This document shows positions 12,219-22,759 of a stretch of DNA of 64,000 nucleotides, piece after piece. The DNA lies in NCBI GenBank assembly GCA_001600175.1, contig BCJC01000002.1, positions 2,515,111 to 2,579,110 on the forward strand, written 5' to 3'. A model generated the notes under the pieces. That model saw only the letters and a list, made by a program, of their open reading frames with translations, did no database searches and had not been told where the DNA came from. This stretch comes from Erythrobasidium yunnanense (Eukaryota > Basidiomycota > Cystobasidiomycetes > Erythrobasidiales > Erythrobasidiaceae). Each line of letters opens with the position of its first letter. The first letter of the stretch is position 1. A program made the position numbers and the translations under genes.

Positions 12219-15200
12219 ATGAAGTTCTCAAACACTCTCGTCTTGGGCGCTCTCACCATTGCGGCATCTTCGCCGACTATCACTGCTGCTCCCTTCCCTT
12301 CGGACGCTGGTTCGTCTACAGCTGGAACCGGAGCAAGCGCTGGTGCACCATCGCTCTCATCTAGTATCGGGGCTAGTGGTGGCCCTTCAGCCGTTACAAG
12401 CCCTGATCCCGATGGTGCCCTTTCCCCACGCTCGCGGGCGGTCGAGCGCTTTGGCATGCCGCCTGTGCAGAAGAGGAACAGCTTGAGGATGAGCAAGGAG
12501 AAGCGGGATGGTAAGCCTCGCCAATCATTTCGAGTGTCGAAGCGATACTGACGCTGTACCCATTTCAGGTAAACCGCTTGAGCGTCGCCAGCTTCTTCCA
12601 AATCTCGGTGGCTTGGGGTTGAACGCGAATCAGCTTGCCGGTCTGCAAGGAGGAGCTGGCTCTTCTCCTCTGTCTGGTCTCGGTCTGGGCGTACCCTCAC
12701 TCTCTGGCCTCGGCTTGGGTGGACTCGACGGCCTGACCGGTACAGCCAACGGTGTCTTGTCACAAGCCCAAGGTCTCCTTGCACCTGTTACTTCGCAAGC
12801 TCAAGGTCTTCTCGCACCCGTCACTGGCGCTCTGAACAGCGCTACTGCACCTCTAGCGCCCGTTGGCAGTCTGGTCAATGGCTTGACTGGCGACTTACCT
12901 CTTGTTGGACCGCTCCTCAATCAAGTACAATCCTTGACGGGGCTCAACAACATACTTGGAGGTGGCAGCGCTGGCAACCAGCAGAACGCAAACGCATTAG
13001 GAGGTCTAGGCCTGGGAGGTGTCTCGAGATTGGCCTCGCTTCAGAACTTGAATGCGCAACTCATACAGCAAGAGCTTCTAGCTGAGCTGTCTGCTCTCTC
13101 GTCGGGCAATACTGGAGCACTCACCAATAACCTGCAAGGATTGGCTGGCAACCTTCAGCAGAACATCCCTCTTCCCAACTTGCAGAACCCATTGCAAGGA
13201 AATCTAGGCTTCTTACAAGGCTTAGCTGGCCAAGTACAAGGTGCCGCAGCCAACGCTGCTCAAGGCCTTCCTCAACCTCTGCAAGGTGTTGCCGAACAAG
13301 CCCAGTCTGCACTCGCTGGCGCAAATGGTCTGGCCAACCAAGCGCAAGCTTTAACAGATACTGCTACTCAGGCATTACCTCAGCCGCATCAAGGTGTCGC
13401 GGCGCAAGCTCAAGCTGCACTTGGTGGAATTGGCAATCTACCACAAGCCCTTCAGAATCCAGCAGCTGGCTTGACTGCTCTCCTGCCTAATGGGCTCCCT
13501 TCTGTTCCCAACTTGGGACAGCTGCCAGCCAACCTCGCTGGCGTGCTGCCCGCTCCTCTTGCTGGCGCCCTGCCAAATCTACCTGTGCCCGAGCTACCCA
13601 ACCTTCCTCTTCCACCGTTACCTGGTCTTGGGGCATTCGATCCAGCGACTATTGCTAATCTGCAAGGCTTCCGTAACAAGCTAGCGGTGCCTGGCATTAA
13701 CGATGTCTCCTCTTCGCAATCAGTCATCCCGGATGTCTCTTCTATACCTTCTTCAGCCAGCGAGTGGGTAGCGTCAGCAACTACGTCTCTGGACCCTACT
13801 TCAGTCGAAGCAGTCGTCTCATCGGCTCTTCCTGCCTCTGTTTACCAAGCTGGAGGTCCAGTCATCGCTCCTGTACCATCGATTGTCGTCTCTCTCGAGT
13901 CTTCAGCCAGTCAAGCTGTCAACTCTGCTTTATCTTCAGCTTCGGCAGCAAGCCCCGTGATAGCAGTCACAAGCCTACCTCCGGATGCGACTTCTTCTCT
14001 CGTCCCAGCAGCACCAGTCCCTAGCGGCACGGTCAATCTGCAAAGACGAGACGGTGAACGATTGACTCCAGCTGGAGCTCAGCACAAGATCCAGGACAAT
14101 CCAAATGCTCAAGGTCTGCCCGATCCGTACGATGCGAGTACCGAAGCACAAGCACCTGCTGCAGATGCACCTGTCTCAGTTGCGGGACCTTCAGAGTCTA
14201 TCGTAGCCGACGCTCAGAGTATCATCTCTTCCGTCGAATCAGGACTGGGTCCCGTACCTACGAGCACTGCCGATGGAAACGGGAACCCCATGACCTACCT
14301 GGCTCCTCCGCTTACTGCCGACCCTACACAAGATCCCGCCAACATCAACTTCAACACCGACTCGGCTACGTATGGACCTACTGCGACCGCCGCAGCCAAC
14401 TCTGCACCTGCTCCTGTCGGTTCTGGGTCGTCTGCGGCAAGCGCGCCTACAGCGCCAGCTAGGAAATACAGACGAGATGCGGGTCTGCCTGAAGCAGTCC
14501 AACCTCAGGCTCCCTTAACAAATGACAGTGTGGCATCTGATCAAGTCATTGACCAGACCAGCTCTTCGCATTTGAAGCCTTTGGCACCTGCCGTCGCTCC
14601 ACATATCAATGAGTATGTCGTGGAGTACATCCCGCCATCACCAGCGCAGTCGTTCCATTCCGCTTTCTCCACACCTCCTCTTTCACCGTCGCTCACTTCC
14701 TCAGACTGGTCTCTGCCATCCGATGGTGCCGCATTGCCTATCTTCGATGCAAGCAAGGATACAGTGAAGCTTGTCTCTGCAGATCCTGCAGGCAATACTG
14801 CCATTCCCAGTCCTTACCCTGGCTGGTCACAGGATACAGTCTATCGAAAAGCCGACAGCTCCGCTGGCAAAGGCATTCCAGTGGCTCCTATTCAGCCCTC
14901 ACCAGCATCAAATATAGTCAAGCCAGCCGGTCTGGGACGTTTTGCAAAGCTTAGAAGACAGCGATCTCAGCCTAGCTCGCTCGAGCAGGTTGAAGAGGAT
15001 CATGAGGAAGAGCCGTTTGGGGATGTCTTTTCTGGCAGTAAACTGCAGAATAAGATTGATCCTCATGCAGAGGCAGATGCTGCTGGTGCTCCCTCTCGCC
15101 CTACCAACGGTGTTCCCACTCCACCCTCCAACTGGTCGCAAGACACAGTCTACAAGCATTCTGCCAACGGAGGAGCTGCCAAGCAATCTGCTCTCGGAGG

Positions 15201-15868
15201 CAGCGTCGCTCAGCTCATTGCAAAGCGTGGCATACTGGAAGAGACCGATGGAGCACTCTTCAAGCGAGGTGGTAGGCCGCCTTTGCTGCGAGCCAGGGCC
15301 TATAGCCCGCAAGTAATCGATCTTGCTCCGGCTCCGGTGGAGAAGCGAATGAGGATGGTCCGCTTTGCGCGGTACACCAAAGTCAGAAGAGATGGAGACG
15401 ATGTCGTCGAAGCGGTTCATCAACCGCCAGCGGGTATGCCTTCTGTCGTTGACGTAATGCAGCAGGGACTGACTAAGTATTTGTCACGCAGGTGAACATG
15501 GTCAACCACCTGCAGTCATCAAGGCAGCCAATGTTGCAGCGCCCGCTCCTTCAGAATCAGCCAGCGGCGATTCAGCTCAGCCCACAGCAAGCGCGAAGGA
15601 CAATCGTTCGCACGTAAAGAGCACGAAGAAGAAGGGCAGTAGCAGCAAGAAGCCAAGCAGCGGCGAGAAGTCTGGTGCTCAGCACAAGAAGGGAAAAGGA
15701 AAGAAGAAGGAGCCTGCGCCGTCTGCTGCGCCTGAAGGACCAGCACCCAGTGAGGAGCCTGCTCCCGCAGCTGATGCGCCTGAAGAATCCGCAGCAGCAG
15801 ATGAGCCGGCAGCTAGAATGAGGAAGAGAAGCTTGCTTAAACGGTTCGGTCTTCGTAGATGGATCTGA
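12219..15868 (+). CDS. large secreted repeat protein with many Kex2-type cleavage sites
   Basis: Exons 12219-12510, 12569-15433 and 15492-15868 give 1,177 aa. The N terminus (MKFSNTLVLGALTIAASS..ITAAPFP) is a signal peptide. Residues ~100-450 are a Gly/Leu/Gln/Ala-rich repeat zone with periodic LxGLGxG and QAQxAL/QGLxxPLQG units. Dibasic sites occur at intervals (KEKRDG, LERRQL, LQRRDG, KYRRDA, IAKRG, LFKRG, KVRRDG), suggesting Kex2 processing. Two copies of WSQDTVY with similar flanks lie near residues 850 and 960. The third exon starts after intron 15434-15491, which has a CTGAC branch site; it encodes a Lys/Ser/Ala/Pro-rich tail ending in KRFGLRRWI. Stopping at 15495 would mean reading through that intron. 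Repetitive Kex2-processed secreted proteins in fungi include repellents and cell-surface peptides; that role is inference. No catalytic domain is seen. Confidence 0.8.
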
Positions 15869-16131
15869 GTCTTCCGGTCAAGCGTTGTCGTTGTAATTCG
15901 TAGGCGTATATGAGTAATGTCAGCATATCGAGCGACTTAAAGTGATCAGCCGTGATATAGCTTGAGATCCAAAACAACTAGTTCCCGAACGATTCTTGCT
16001 ACAAGCGAGTAGGATTGAGGGGGTGTGATGCCTGTCAAGCTGGGCGCTTGATAGTTTGCTGAAGTATAGCACTGTCTCCGCTTCTTTATCCCGCTTGTCG
16101 TAGCTCGCTCCCTCTACCCTAATCTGGCTCT

Positions 16132-16801
16132 CTAGATTCCTCGGTTTCCAGCGGCGGCAGCGACGGCAGTCTGAGCAGCAGGGTTGATTCGCTTGCCATC
16201 TATTCGGTAGGACAGGGATGTCAGTGATATTCCTGCGCTTATCGCTGCTATTGCCTACCTCTGTTGAAGCGTACTCTCGGGGGAGGAGCACGGTTTCTTC
16301 GTCCTTCTCTTGAGCGGACACGGACGACGTGGGAGTGGATAGCGCACGAGACGCAGTAGACGACCTTGAGGTAGAGCTTCGGGAGGACGTATTCTGCGTA
16401 GGTCGAGGTCCAGCATTAGCGGACTTGAAGTAGCATTGAGATGGCGTCTGAAGCAGCCGTACCAGAGTAGACTGAAGCTTCTGAGATATCTCTGATGGCG
16501 GCGGACTCGACCATGTTTCGTACGGTGAATCTGCGAGGGTTGGCGCATATCATGTCAACTTCTTGATCCTTGGCTTCCTAGCTAGCAATTCCCTTCTATT
16601 CACCTCTTGATAGCCTTATCCTTGGGTACACATCGGCTGCACTGTTGATATCACATCCCATCTCAAGTCAATTTGCTGTAACTTTGTCCGTTTGAGCCCG
16701 TTCGAGCTGGAGGCAGCACGGCGTACGTTTGAGCATCTCAGGAAAGAGACGTGGCCTCTGCCCTTCTTGTTGCGGCCGTTGTTGCGTCGCTTGACAGTCA
16801 T
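16132..16801 (-). CDS. RPS26: cytosolic 40S ribosomal protein S26 (eS26)
   Basis: Five exons (16727-16801, 16604-16641, 16463-16530, 16259-16393, 16132-16199) encode 127 aa, the normal family length. The start [18 protein letters not shown] and the core [19 protein letters not shown] are diagnostic. The four zinc-binding cysteines lie in CSNCSRC and YCVSC. Residues [17 protein letters not shown] match the conserved basic loop of eS26. The introns are 85, 73, 69 and 59 nt. S26 sits at the mRNA exit channel of the small subunit and contacts the bases just before the start codon. The C terminus ends [18 protein letters not shown], an Ala-rich tail. Confidence 0.97.
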
Positions 16802-17245
16802 GATTGCGTGTGGTAGCTCTACTTCGGACTCGCGCTTGCTGCCGGTCCCTCTCTGCGCTCGACCTCAAATCGGAAAAATGATCGAAGGGAAGAAAGAGAA
16901 GAGAGAAAGAAGAGGGGGAAAGAAGGAGAAGCTTAGAAGCGCTACCGTGTGCATTCTGTCTCAACACATACGGATTACACGCTGCGCAACGTCCTCTGTA
17001 ATGCAATGTCAGCCGACTCTCTCAATGCTATGCCAGATCCTTCCCCATGATGCCCTTGTCGAACTGCAAAGTACTCGAACATCTATACTTCCTGACAGAA
17101 CGTCCACACCTTCTCTAGAGTCAGAAGATCGGTCTCGTTCGTTCACGGGATCATCGTCCGTTTCGATGAAGAAAACTGCACATATCTATGCTACACTGAC
17201 AGCGTTTCGTATACGGGCTACATCAACATCTGAAAGATCTCTTGT
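16802..17245. promoter_or_regulatory. RPS26 upstream region
   Basis: The 440 bases between the RPS26 start and the stop of the next gene hold a purine-rich patch (about 16880-16940 on the + strand, pyrimidine-rich on the RPS26 strand), as often seen upstream of fungal ribosomal protein genes. No coding exon was recognised. Confidence 0.4.
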
Positions 17246-18015
17246 TTAAACTCTACCACGTCCGCGTCCTGTCTTTGGCACAGCGGTCGTGTAGGACGGG
17301 CATCGGAAGATTTCGCTGGCTAGCACTGGACGAGGAGTACCTGCGTACACGACGACTATGAGCCTGTTACTACCTCATGAGAAACACGCCTAGCTTACTG
17401 TATGCCAAAGTCTGAACGGTCGCATCACATTCGTACATCTCCGCAGTCGAAGGTACCACGAATCCGTCCCGATTGTACTGGTACACCAACTCCGTCTGCG
17501 TGGGAACAACGAATGGCAGGACTGGAGCTCTGGGTTGAAGGCTCTGTGCTGGTGCACTGTCGGCTCTCTCTCCTGGCGGAAGACCGCAAGCTTCAGCTAC
17601 AAGGAAAGGGCTTTATACAGATTCAACCATACTTGGAGCTGTAGTTGGCTTCTTCTCACTCTCCTTCTTGGGCTTGACATCACTGCTGCTGTTCCGGCCT
17701 AGGTGCGGGATGCGTAGGTGTCGCTTCTTGTTGGGATCGGTAGGAATTGCTGGCAAAGAGGGGGACGCGATAGGAGAACTAACTAGAGGCGGCGCACTTT
17801 CAGGCAAGGCCATGTTACCGGCTGCAGGAGAGGGTGAAAGCGGAGGTGACATTGTGGAAGCTGAGGATACGGAGCTGGTGCGCGAATGACCGCCTGGCGC
17901 TGGCAACGCTGGTGGGCTGCGGGCTATCCGAGGCCCCGTATCAGCGTGTCGTGTTCGAGTGTACAAAGAAGATAGCCTAACCTTCAGACTCGCGTCGATG
18001 TCGTAGGATGGTCAT
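17246..18015 (-). CDS. unknown short protein, tandem paralogue 1 of 3
   Basis: Four exons (17982-18015, 17660-17923, 17399-17596, 17246-17340) encode 196 aa; all introns are phase 1 and 58-63 nt. The N-terminal half is Ser/Pro-rich with a basic patch (KKRHLRIPHLGR). The C-terminal half contains QTELVYQY, ATVQTLAYSTPRP, ASEIFRCPSY and ends TGRGRGRV. An intron falls directly after the LAY codons. The same arrangement recurs in the genes at 18956-19534 and 20018-20736, which share the C-terminal pattern L(A/S)Y-x-(S/T)P followed ~15 residues later by xPxY. This copy has CPSY where the other two have PPxY. No known family is recognised. The third junction could use other acceptors, but GTGAGA...TTGTAG (17597-17659) has the best signals. 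Confidence 0.6.
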
Positions 18016-18955
18016 GTTGTCAAATCAAGACCAATGAACTGAAGAAGCAGAGACAAAGAGAAGCAGTCAGCTATGCGAGACAAAAGAAAGCTTTTCATGT
18101 CTATCGTCATCTTGCGCGCAGCTCTAGCTGCAGCTTTTGGGCTGTCCTGCAAAGCACAGCGCAAAAATAGTTCGGCAGAGCTTCGCGTACCTCGAAATAG
18201 ACCTGTCACAAAGTCTGAAGGCTTCAGCGCTTCTTCGTTCAGCTTGAAGAAGCCAGCTATGAGTTGCTGAAGAGTGTGTTCACAGATAAGCCAAGCTACT
18301 TCCCGCGAGAGAAGAAGTTATGGCAGACTTCTCGGCAGTAGGACCCTCTATGACGAAAGAGAGCTTTTTTTCAGGGTCACTCTTGTCAGCGCGGTTTGAA
18401 GGTATGAGTAATATGCTCCGATAACTCCACAGCTTCCAGTTGTATGCACAACTGCGACAGTGCGGGCTTTCCGCAAGTCAGTATGCAGGACACCCTCGTC
18501 TTTAAGGTCACTGAGAATCGCAGACACTACCTCGTACCGCGGTGATACCCATTACTAGTGACCACTAATGCTTCTTATGCTTTCACAAGAAGTTGAAAGC
18601 AAGCAATCCATCGACTGCTTCATCGCAAGCGGTTTCAGCGTAAAGGCATGTGGCTGACCCATAGCATGATGCCCAAGAGTTGGTGAGTGTGCAAATCAGT
18701 TATGTTTGTGTGTGTGTGAGCCGGACGGAACTATTCAAGCAAGAGAGAGATGGAAGAATGCTGAAATTGATAGGAAGTGCGCTATCTTATACAATATTGA
18801 AGATGTGAATCTGGCATTGAAATGGTCGTTAAGTTCGTGAGTCAGTTCTTGCTGCGATAGATGTGCTGATTATCCGTATAGGGTCTCTGTTTGTTCCCTA
18901 CTCGCTCAAATCCGCTTATCTTGTCTGTGCGGCCTCAATCACGCTCTGTATAGCA
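18016..18955. other. intergenic stretch between paralogues 1 and 2
   Basis: No coding exon could be supported. A short TG run (about 18702-18720) is present. This should hold the promoter of paralogue 1 (leftward) and the 3' region of paralogue 2. Confidence 0.4.
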
Positions 18956-19534
18956 TTATTGCCGAATGGCGAAAGCATAGGATGGAGGTGCACCAAAGTC
19001 CGAACTCAGCCAGGATAACGGTTGAGGCGAATCTGTAGTTCGGTCAGCTTTGGCCAATCTGACATGAAATAAAGAACAACTTGCCATATGATAGACATGG
19101 CACGAAAGCATGATACTCTGCGATATGATATATTCGTGGCTCGACCCTTCCTTCCTCATCATACTCCTGGATGGTCTGACCGGTTGTCAGAGGCTTCGCT
19201 GGAGTGACAGCTACAGACTTTGGCTTATCGTCAACGCTTGGAAGAGGACTGAGAACATCTCGCCAAAAGCGCGACAATGCAGACGATTTGCGGACGCGTT
19301 GCTGCAGCTCCGAGTCGGAGGAGACGGTGGAAGATGGGGATGGCAGAGGTGCGTCGATAGGTCGTGAGAATAGAGATGTGATGCGCTTGCGTGTACTGAT
19401 ACCTGATCAAACCGTATTCAGCCAAGATCTGGGTTAACAGACATGCTGATCAGCTCTGTACCTGACGAGGTCGATGCCCAGGAAAGCGGCCGAGCTTGCG
19501 AGAAGGTGCGCAGGCGAGGCTGAGGATTGGACAT
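18956..19534 (-). CDS. unknown short PY-motif protein, tandem paralogue 2 of 3
   Basis: Exons 19462-19534, 19085-19402 and 18956-19032 encode 155 aa. The N terminus is MSNPQPRLRTFSQARPLSW; the middle has SRFWRDVLSPLPS; the C terminus has FVPCLSYDSPQP, SSDFGAPPSY and ends AFAIRQ. The last intron (19033-19084, 52 nt) starts GCAAGT instead of GT: a GC-AG intron. Support comes from the paralogue at 20018, whose last intron falls at the same phase after PCLAY and whose last exon also encodes DFGAPP(A/S)Y. Splicing at an upstream GT instead would give a different, non-conserved tail. PPSY matches the PPxY consensus bound by WW domains of Nedd4/Rsp5 ligases; binding is inference. Confidence 0.6.
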
Positions 19535-20017
19535 GGTGAGGTAGAGAGGAAGAGAGAGAGAGACCAGAATCGTGGAGAGATGGATATGCTGAACAAGCCA
19601 GAACGAGAGCAGACTTTGCATAATTGAGTTCCGCGATCTGTTTGTACTGGTTGGTAAGTAAGCATGTAGGGCGGTGTTAAGCGCGATCCTGTCTAGCCAT
19701 GCCACGCGACGCGCAAAGTCTGTCTAGCAGAGGAGTCAGCTGCTAGCGAAAGCCGCTGGACGCCGCGAGCTTTCAGTGCCCTCGGCCTGTGTGGACAAAC
19801 ACAACCAAATAGAAGAGCTTGGGCCGCTTTCCGTTGACGTTCTGACAGGTGAGCTTGCTGGCTTGCTGCGATGGAAGGGAAAGATATTCGATGCACCTGG
19901 TATTGCTTGTTATGCTACAAAGACATTGTTGAAAGGCCCGTCGAATCGCAGATAGAAGACCCGGTCATACTTTTACAAGTACTCTTGCTGTGTACTGTTG
20001 CTGAAGGCCTTATTCCT
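19535..20017. other. intergenic stretch between paralogues 2 and 3
   Basis: No supported exon. It contains a short GA/AG-rich run near 19540-19562 just upstream of paralogue 2, plausibly part of its leader. Confidence 0.4.
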
Positions 20018-20736
20018 TCATCGTCGAGCCCGCTCGTAAGCAGGCGGCGCGCCGAAGTCCTCGCTTGCGACTGTCGCGCGTGGTGTTTCTGCGCAAAGAA
20101 AGGTTGAAGTCAGACATGCCCTTAGAGGTCGCTCAAGTCGCACTCACTGTAAGCGAGACATGGCATCGTAGCTTCGCGAACTTCGTGCGTCTGGGCCATC
20201 AGGGCGCCGCTGCGAGTGATCTGCGGCATCACTTCGCTGGGCATTCGTACCATACGTTGTTGCGCGAAAGGCATATCAGGATTGTTAGGCCCTGCGTTCG
20301 ACGCTACAGCTGCAGAAGCCTCGAATTAGCTGATGCACCCGCCTTAGGGGTAAGAACGACCGCTCACATGACTGTCCAGGTAAGAGCTGTGGACCTGCCG
20401 TACGAATGGCTTCATTCCTCTTTACGTTCTCTGGTCCGTCTGAAAGCGTTGCTGGCGAGCCAATGAAAGCTATGATATTGCAGTTTAGGTCAGCCATGAG
20501 CGCGGGGACGGATATGAGATGTCCAGTAACTCACCGAACGGCACAAAGTTCTGTGGATAGTGACTTATATTCTGACTCTGCGTTGACGAAGTAGTGCTTG
20601 TGCTGTCGTTGGAGGATTGAGAGGTGGAGCGCGAAGCTCTTCGAGCAAGAGGACCAGACAGGGTAGGTATTTCGGTGGGTTTCAGCACTTCCTTGCCTTT
20701 TTTCTTGTCTGCTGATGCGAAGATCCCAAAGAGCAT
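20018..20736 (-). CDS. unknown short PY-motif protein, tandem paralogue 3 of 3
   Basis: Exons 20535-20736, 20368-20469, 20148-20303 and 20018-20088 encode 176 aa; introns are 65, 64 and 59 nt, all phase 1. The protein starts MLFGIFASADKKKGKEV, followed by a Ser/Thr-rich stretch, and ends with REATMPCLAYKTPRATVASE, then DFGAPPAYERARR. The tail aligns clearly with paralogue 2 (PCLSY...DFGAPPSY) and more weakly with paralogue 1 (QTLAYSTPRP...ASEIFRCPSY). The intron directly after the LAY codons is at the same position and phase in all three genes, so they descend from one duplicated ancestor. Function is unknown; PPAY is a possible WW-domain ligand. Confidence 0.65.
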
Positions 20737-21485
20737 GGCTGATGTCGATAAAGGACGTGCCTCAGAGCTTTTCTAAGGATGAAGGAGGGAGCTTTCAAGG
20801 AGAAGAGAGAGTGAGTGAGAAGAATAGAGCAGTCATCTGTCAAATCAGCAGGTATAAAAGTCGCTCTTAGGGCTGTCACTAAGGATTAGCACCTCGCCCT
20901 GCAGATCGCCAGCACATCCTCGGCAAAGCGCGCAGATATAAATTTAGGAGAAAGGCCAGCTTTGTCATCGAGATACCGTGCCAGCATGCAAGACGCATCA
21001 CGATGGATTTGCAGAGTGCCGATACACCTCGTACCGTATGGTAAGTGTCGCCGAAAGGTCAAGCTGGAAGCCTTTCTGACAGATTCTATCATGGCAATTC
21101 CGAAACGGATAGTCCTATCGGGACAAGCAGTGATACTATCATAGACGTGCCTACAGTGATGCAGTACAGCAGCCTGACATGCAAGAGATTCGCAGATGAT
21201 TGTTACAGCGTGAAAGCCTTCGATGAGAACGGACTCCTGAAAGATCGCTGCTGAAAATCTCGCAGGCAGCGATCTTTATACGCGTAAAGTTGGAACCGTC
21301 ACTCTGCCCTGTAAATATATGTTCTACTTTGTAACGGTTCGTAAACTGAAGCCTGCAGTCCATAATCAGTCAGCATCGAAGTGTGCCGAGGGCAAGAGGC
21401 ACACTTACTACACCTCACCCTGGGTATATCACCTCTTTACCCCCGTTGCCTGCGAGTAGAGCCTGGTCGGCCAGCGGAACATTCG
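20737..21485. other. intergenic stretch with one weak + strand ORF
   Basis: The only candidate is a + strand frame ending at 21254. It includes a GTAAGT...CTGACAG pair (42 nt, 21019-21060) with good splice signals, but joining across it gives no long frame from an ATG. I do not call a gene. The right part should be the 3' region of the methyltransferase gene. Confidence 0.35.
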
Positions 21486-22326
21486 TCACTCTGTGTCACG
21501 CACCATCAAGAAAGGGAAATCCCGCGATGATCCATCTTCGCAAGCTTTAGGCAGCTTGAAGCTTTCCTGAACATTCACATCCTGGAATCCGGCTTTCGTC
21601 AAACCATCGATGAGGTCCTGTTTGCGCATCCCGTGGCGCTCGACATCGTGATGCTTTGATTTGGGATGGAAGAGCTCTGACTCGGGCGTCTCTTCGAAGT
21701 CAGACATTATGATCTGACCGCCTGGAGAGAGAATGTCGTATAAGAGCTGATATGTGGGTTGCAGAGAATCGTGTGGCTGCAAACGACTGATCAGCCGGGC
21801 ATCTCTTCAGACTTTATGCGTAGCTTGGACTCACGATATGATGGAGTGTCAGATGGGATACAGCCAAGTCGAATTGCCTGCCCTCTAGTGATGGACTCGC
21901 TGGGTCGACTAGCATTTCTTTTATCGGCTTGATCCGTAGCGGTTCAGAGGCTTTCTGGATTTTGCTGTTCAGGACATCGATCATCCCTTGACTTGTATCG
22001 TAGCCGTAATATTCGTGTAGGTGCGGCGCCAGTTGCGTCGATAATAGACCCGTACCACATCCTGCCGGCAATGTCGGCTTTCTCAACTTGCTAAGGTGTA
22101 AGGGCTTACATACCTATCTCTAGGGCTCGCTTGGAACTGTATTGGCCGTCACTTAAGCCGGGAAGGCGGCTGCAGATGGCCTTGTAGAAGAGGTTGGAAG
22201 AGCCAACAGTGGTAGGATTGGACTGGAGCAGTAGAGAGTGGTCAGGCCAATGCAGTAGTCAGATTAGAGAGCCATAGATCGTACATCCCAGGCAGCGGCT
22301 TCTTCGTCAAAGCGGTTCGTGGTCAT
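21486..22326 (-). CDS. class I SAM-dependent methyltransferase
   Basis: Exons 22285-22326, 22114-22222, 21835-22061 and 21486-21776 encode 222 aa. Motif I, ALEIGCGTGLLS, spans an intron near residue 50; YGYDTSQGMIDVL supplies the acidic residue of motif II; FDLAVSHLTLHHI is motif IV; and LLYDILSPGGQIIMSDFEE is the late beta-strand/motif VI region. This is the layout of the Methyltransf_11/25 type small-molecule methyltransferases. The substrate cannot be read from the sequence. It lies directly upstream of the three tandem short-protein paralogues on the same strand, but a functional link is only a possibility. The start at 22326 gives MTTNRFDEEAAAWD, typical of the family. Confidence 0.85.
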
Positions 22327-22759
22327 CTTGGTAGCCGGTCGCGCTCGGTCTTTGCTTTTTCCAGGGAAGATGGTCCAGACAGGCAATTAGATCAGCTCTG
22401 CGCGTTTAGAGTGTCCAAATTTTCTGGTTGGAAACTGGTCTTCGTTTGTAATTTGGTAAAAGGACGGGGCAAGCTATGCCGCGAGTCTGGCAGCTCGAGC
22501 TGGATGATCAAGCACGAAGGCGTACATATTATCACCATGTTATAACAGCAGTAGATATTGATACTTGCCCTTCCTTTTCGTAATTGTCTGTCCTGCTTTC
22601 GCGTTCCTTTGTCTTTTGGTCTTTCTCGAACGCGTAGACCTCTGGCAGGATCATCTACGCCTTTCAAGACGATTCAACGCCATCTTACAGCGACTTAACA
22701 TCAGTCTTTAAGCATTCTCTTGGAACGACTCCCTTTGTTTCCCAGCAATTCCTTGAGGA
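22327..22759. promoter_or_regulatory. divergent promoter region, methyltransferase / IOC2-like gene
   Basis: 433 bases separate two divergent start codons. No exon is supported. Confidence 0.45.

Noticed and set aside
15482-15495. Stop codon at 15493-15495 as the end of the secreted repeat protein
   Set aside because: It lies at the far edge of a well-formed intron; the downstream frame is clearly coding.
19006-19104. Alternative model of paralogue 2 with a GT donor at 19103 ending at 19006
   Set aside because: It gives a short tail (IRLNRYPG) with no similarity to the sister genes, while the GC donor gives the conserved tail.
20962-21254. Candidate + strand gene with a GTAAGT...CTGACAG pair
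   Set aside because: None of the three upstream frames joins the downstream frame without a stop, and the peptide matches nothing I know.
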